In this document: positions 5,319 to 6,196 of the stretch, one piece after another | Layout: every line of letters begins with the position of its first letter | Numbering within the stretch: position 1 is the stretch's first letter | Origin: Oligoflexia bacterium | GTDB taxonomy: Bacteria; Bdellovibrionota; UBA1018; CAIMNF01 | DNA length: 6,196 nucleotides | NCBI GenBank assembly: GCA_903842755.1 | Contig: CAIMNF010000576.1 | Location: 1 to 6,196, forward strand | Reading direction: 5' to 3' | Made by a program: the position numbers and the translations under genes | Notes under the pieces: model-generated | Database searches by the model: none | Told to the model about the DNA's origin: nothing | Seen by the model: the letters and a program-made list of their open reading frames with translations, nothing else

Positions 5319-6196
5319 GGCCCCTCTCCCTGCTTAAATTCAAGTAAGCACATGATTATGATGATGCACATAAAGCCAAATATGTCGCTCAAGCTCCCCC
5401 CGCTTCTTCGTCGTACACCACGTCCGCCTAAACAGCCGATTAAGGTGCGCCCTTAACATCGCCGCCGTATGATTAAGCGCAAACAACGGATCAAAGCCCC
5501 CTTTCTTTAGCTCGCCTTGCCCGGCTACACAGGCTCTCCTGCCCTTGTACGTTTTATGGGTTGCCTCTTTAAAGTCTTTTTTTATGAATCCAGGATAGTG
5601 AGAGCTCTCATCCGAAACAAACAAGGCATTAGGAGCAACGATCGACTTAAGATCACTCATCAACGCGCTCCAGCCCACGCCGCGTTCGTCTTTTCTTGGA
5701 CCATATTTTTTCTTTGCAATATGGGTGAGGCGACCTTTAGCTGGCATTTGCGAAACCTTAAAACTCAATATCTTTCGGGTACTTGGGTCAACGGCAAGGG
5801 CGATGCTTAGGGGTTTACATTTGCTGTGTTCGCTTGTTTCCATGTCGTCGAATTGGACTTCTAAAAGTGGTTTTTCACTCATTATTTTAAGCCACCTCGC
5901 GTGCTCAAGTTTTCGTTGTTCGGCGATGAACCGAAATTTTCTAACGACCGTTTTACGGTTAATCTTTAGGATGCGCGCTGCCTGGCGTTGGGAAACACCC
6001 GAGGCTAAAAGCTTATCGATGACCGGATTTAAGCGGCGCTTTTTTTGTTGGTAGCTTGGACTATAACTTGCGCGCGAGAAGTAGCGTTTGCAGACTCGAC
6101 AAAAAAATCGGTCAATTTTTTTGCAATCCGAGCGCCTTCGGTAGTAGCCGTTTCGGACGATGACTCGTTCATTCGGACTGGGGGATTGGTTGGAGA
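5319..6196 (-). mobile_element. IS1-like insertion sequence, right part outside the window
   Basis: The element is inferred from the transposase gene and from a possible end at about 5319-5341. That stretch starts GG and carries CTTA at positions 15-18, the same placing I recall for E. coli IS1 ends (from memory, roughly 10 of 18 positions agree). The end would lie three bases after the stop of the barrel-protein gene. The other inverted repeat and the second copy of any target duplication lie beyond the window, so the boundary is tentative. Confidence 0.45.
5340..6196 (-). CDS. IS1-like DDE transposase, 5' end cut by window edge
   Basis: The frame is open from the stop (TGA at 5340-5342) through the window edge, at least 284 residues, so the ATG at 5882 is internal and the true start lies outside. 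Numbering from the edge, residues 14-44 (VRNGYYRR, then Cys24, Cys32 and Cys35 in FFCRVCKRYFS) look like the second half of an IS1-type zinc ribbon; the first half would be upstream. Residues 55-90 contain a helix-turn-helix (VSQRQAARILKINRKTVVRKF, 67-87). The catalytic part starts at VQFDDMET (Asp116 or Asp117) and continues to FVSDESSHYP (Asp195). It ends with an IS1-like tail, RLFRRTWCTTKKRGELERH (253-271), that supplies Glu267 or Glu269. This order matches InsA plus InsB of IS1, but fused in one frame with no frameshift needed. It is convergent with the barrel-protein gene. Transposase class is likely; exact IS family is less sure. Confidence 0.8.
   Translation of the reverse strand, partial: SNQSPSPNERVIVRNGYYRRRSDCKKIDRFFCRVCKRYFSRASYSPSYQQKKRRLNPVIDKLLASGVSQRQAARILKINRKTVVRKFRFIAEQRKLEHARWLKIMSEKPLLEVQFDDMETSEHSKCKPLSIALAVDPSTRKILSFKVSQMPAKGRLTHIAKKKYGPRKDERGVGWSALMSDLKSIVAPNALFVSDESSHYPGFIKKDFKEATHKTYKGRRACVAGQGELKKGGFDPLFALNHTAAMLRAHLNRLFRRTWCTTKKRGELERHIWLYVHHHNHVLT

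Noticed and set aside
5331..5350. TGCTTA/TAAGCA hairpin at the convergent gene junction
   Set aside because: The stem is only 6 bp and A/T-rich with no T tract on either side, so it does not qualify as a bidirectional terminator.
5517..6054. Plus-strand open frames of about 100 codons opposite the transposase
   Set aside because: The minus strand carries continuous zinc-ribbon, helix-turn-helix and DDE motifs across the same bases, so the plus-strand frames are antisense shadows.

Overview
The window looks like a Gram-negative chromosomal segment. It has four complete non-mobile genes plus a cysteinyl-tRNA synthetase, and a mobile element runs off the right edge. Three predicted exported proteins (a trypsin-fold protease, a TolC-family protein and a small barrel-like protein ending in Phe) imply an outer membrane. 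A CarD/CdnL-type RNA polymerase regulator, a secreted S1 protease and moderate GC with T/A-rich spacers would fit a Bdellovibrionota or other delta-like lineage. That placement is inference; no rRNA or lineage-specific marker is present.

Layout: bases 1-55 hold no gene. cysS lies on the minus strand (start at 1573, stop at 56). A 159-base divergent spacer (1574-1732) holds a good sigma70-like promoter, a spaced inverted repeat and a strong ribosome binding site for the CarD-family gene (1733-2215, plus). The next three genes are tightly packed on the plus strand. The S1 protease (2212-3171) overlaps carD by ATGA, the TolC-family gene (3211-4620) follows after 39 bases, and the small outer-membrane protein (4620-5315) overlaps it by TAATG. 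Only 24 bases separate that last stop from the stop of a convergent IS1-like transposase (5340 to beyond 6196, minus), whose frame is open through the window edge.

The most striking observation is a textbook intrinsic terminator (10-bp stem plus T tract, 2233-2271). It lies after the carD stop but inside the part of the protease gene that encodes the signal peptide. The essential-type regulator and the envelope genes are therefore either separated by a leaky, translation-sensitive terminator or the protease start is misjudged. Downstream, the protease, TolC-like channel and barrel protein may form one envelope transcription unit, though no inner-membrane transporter or adaptor is visible. Nothing in the window amounts to a clear new defence or mobile system; the terminator arrangement and the single-frame IS1-like element are the best leads.
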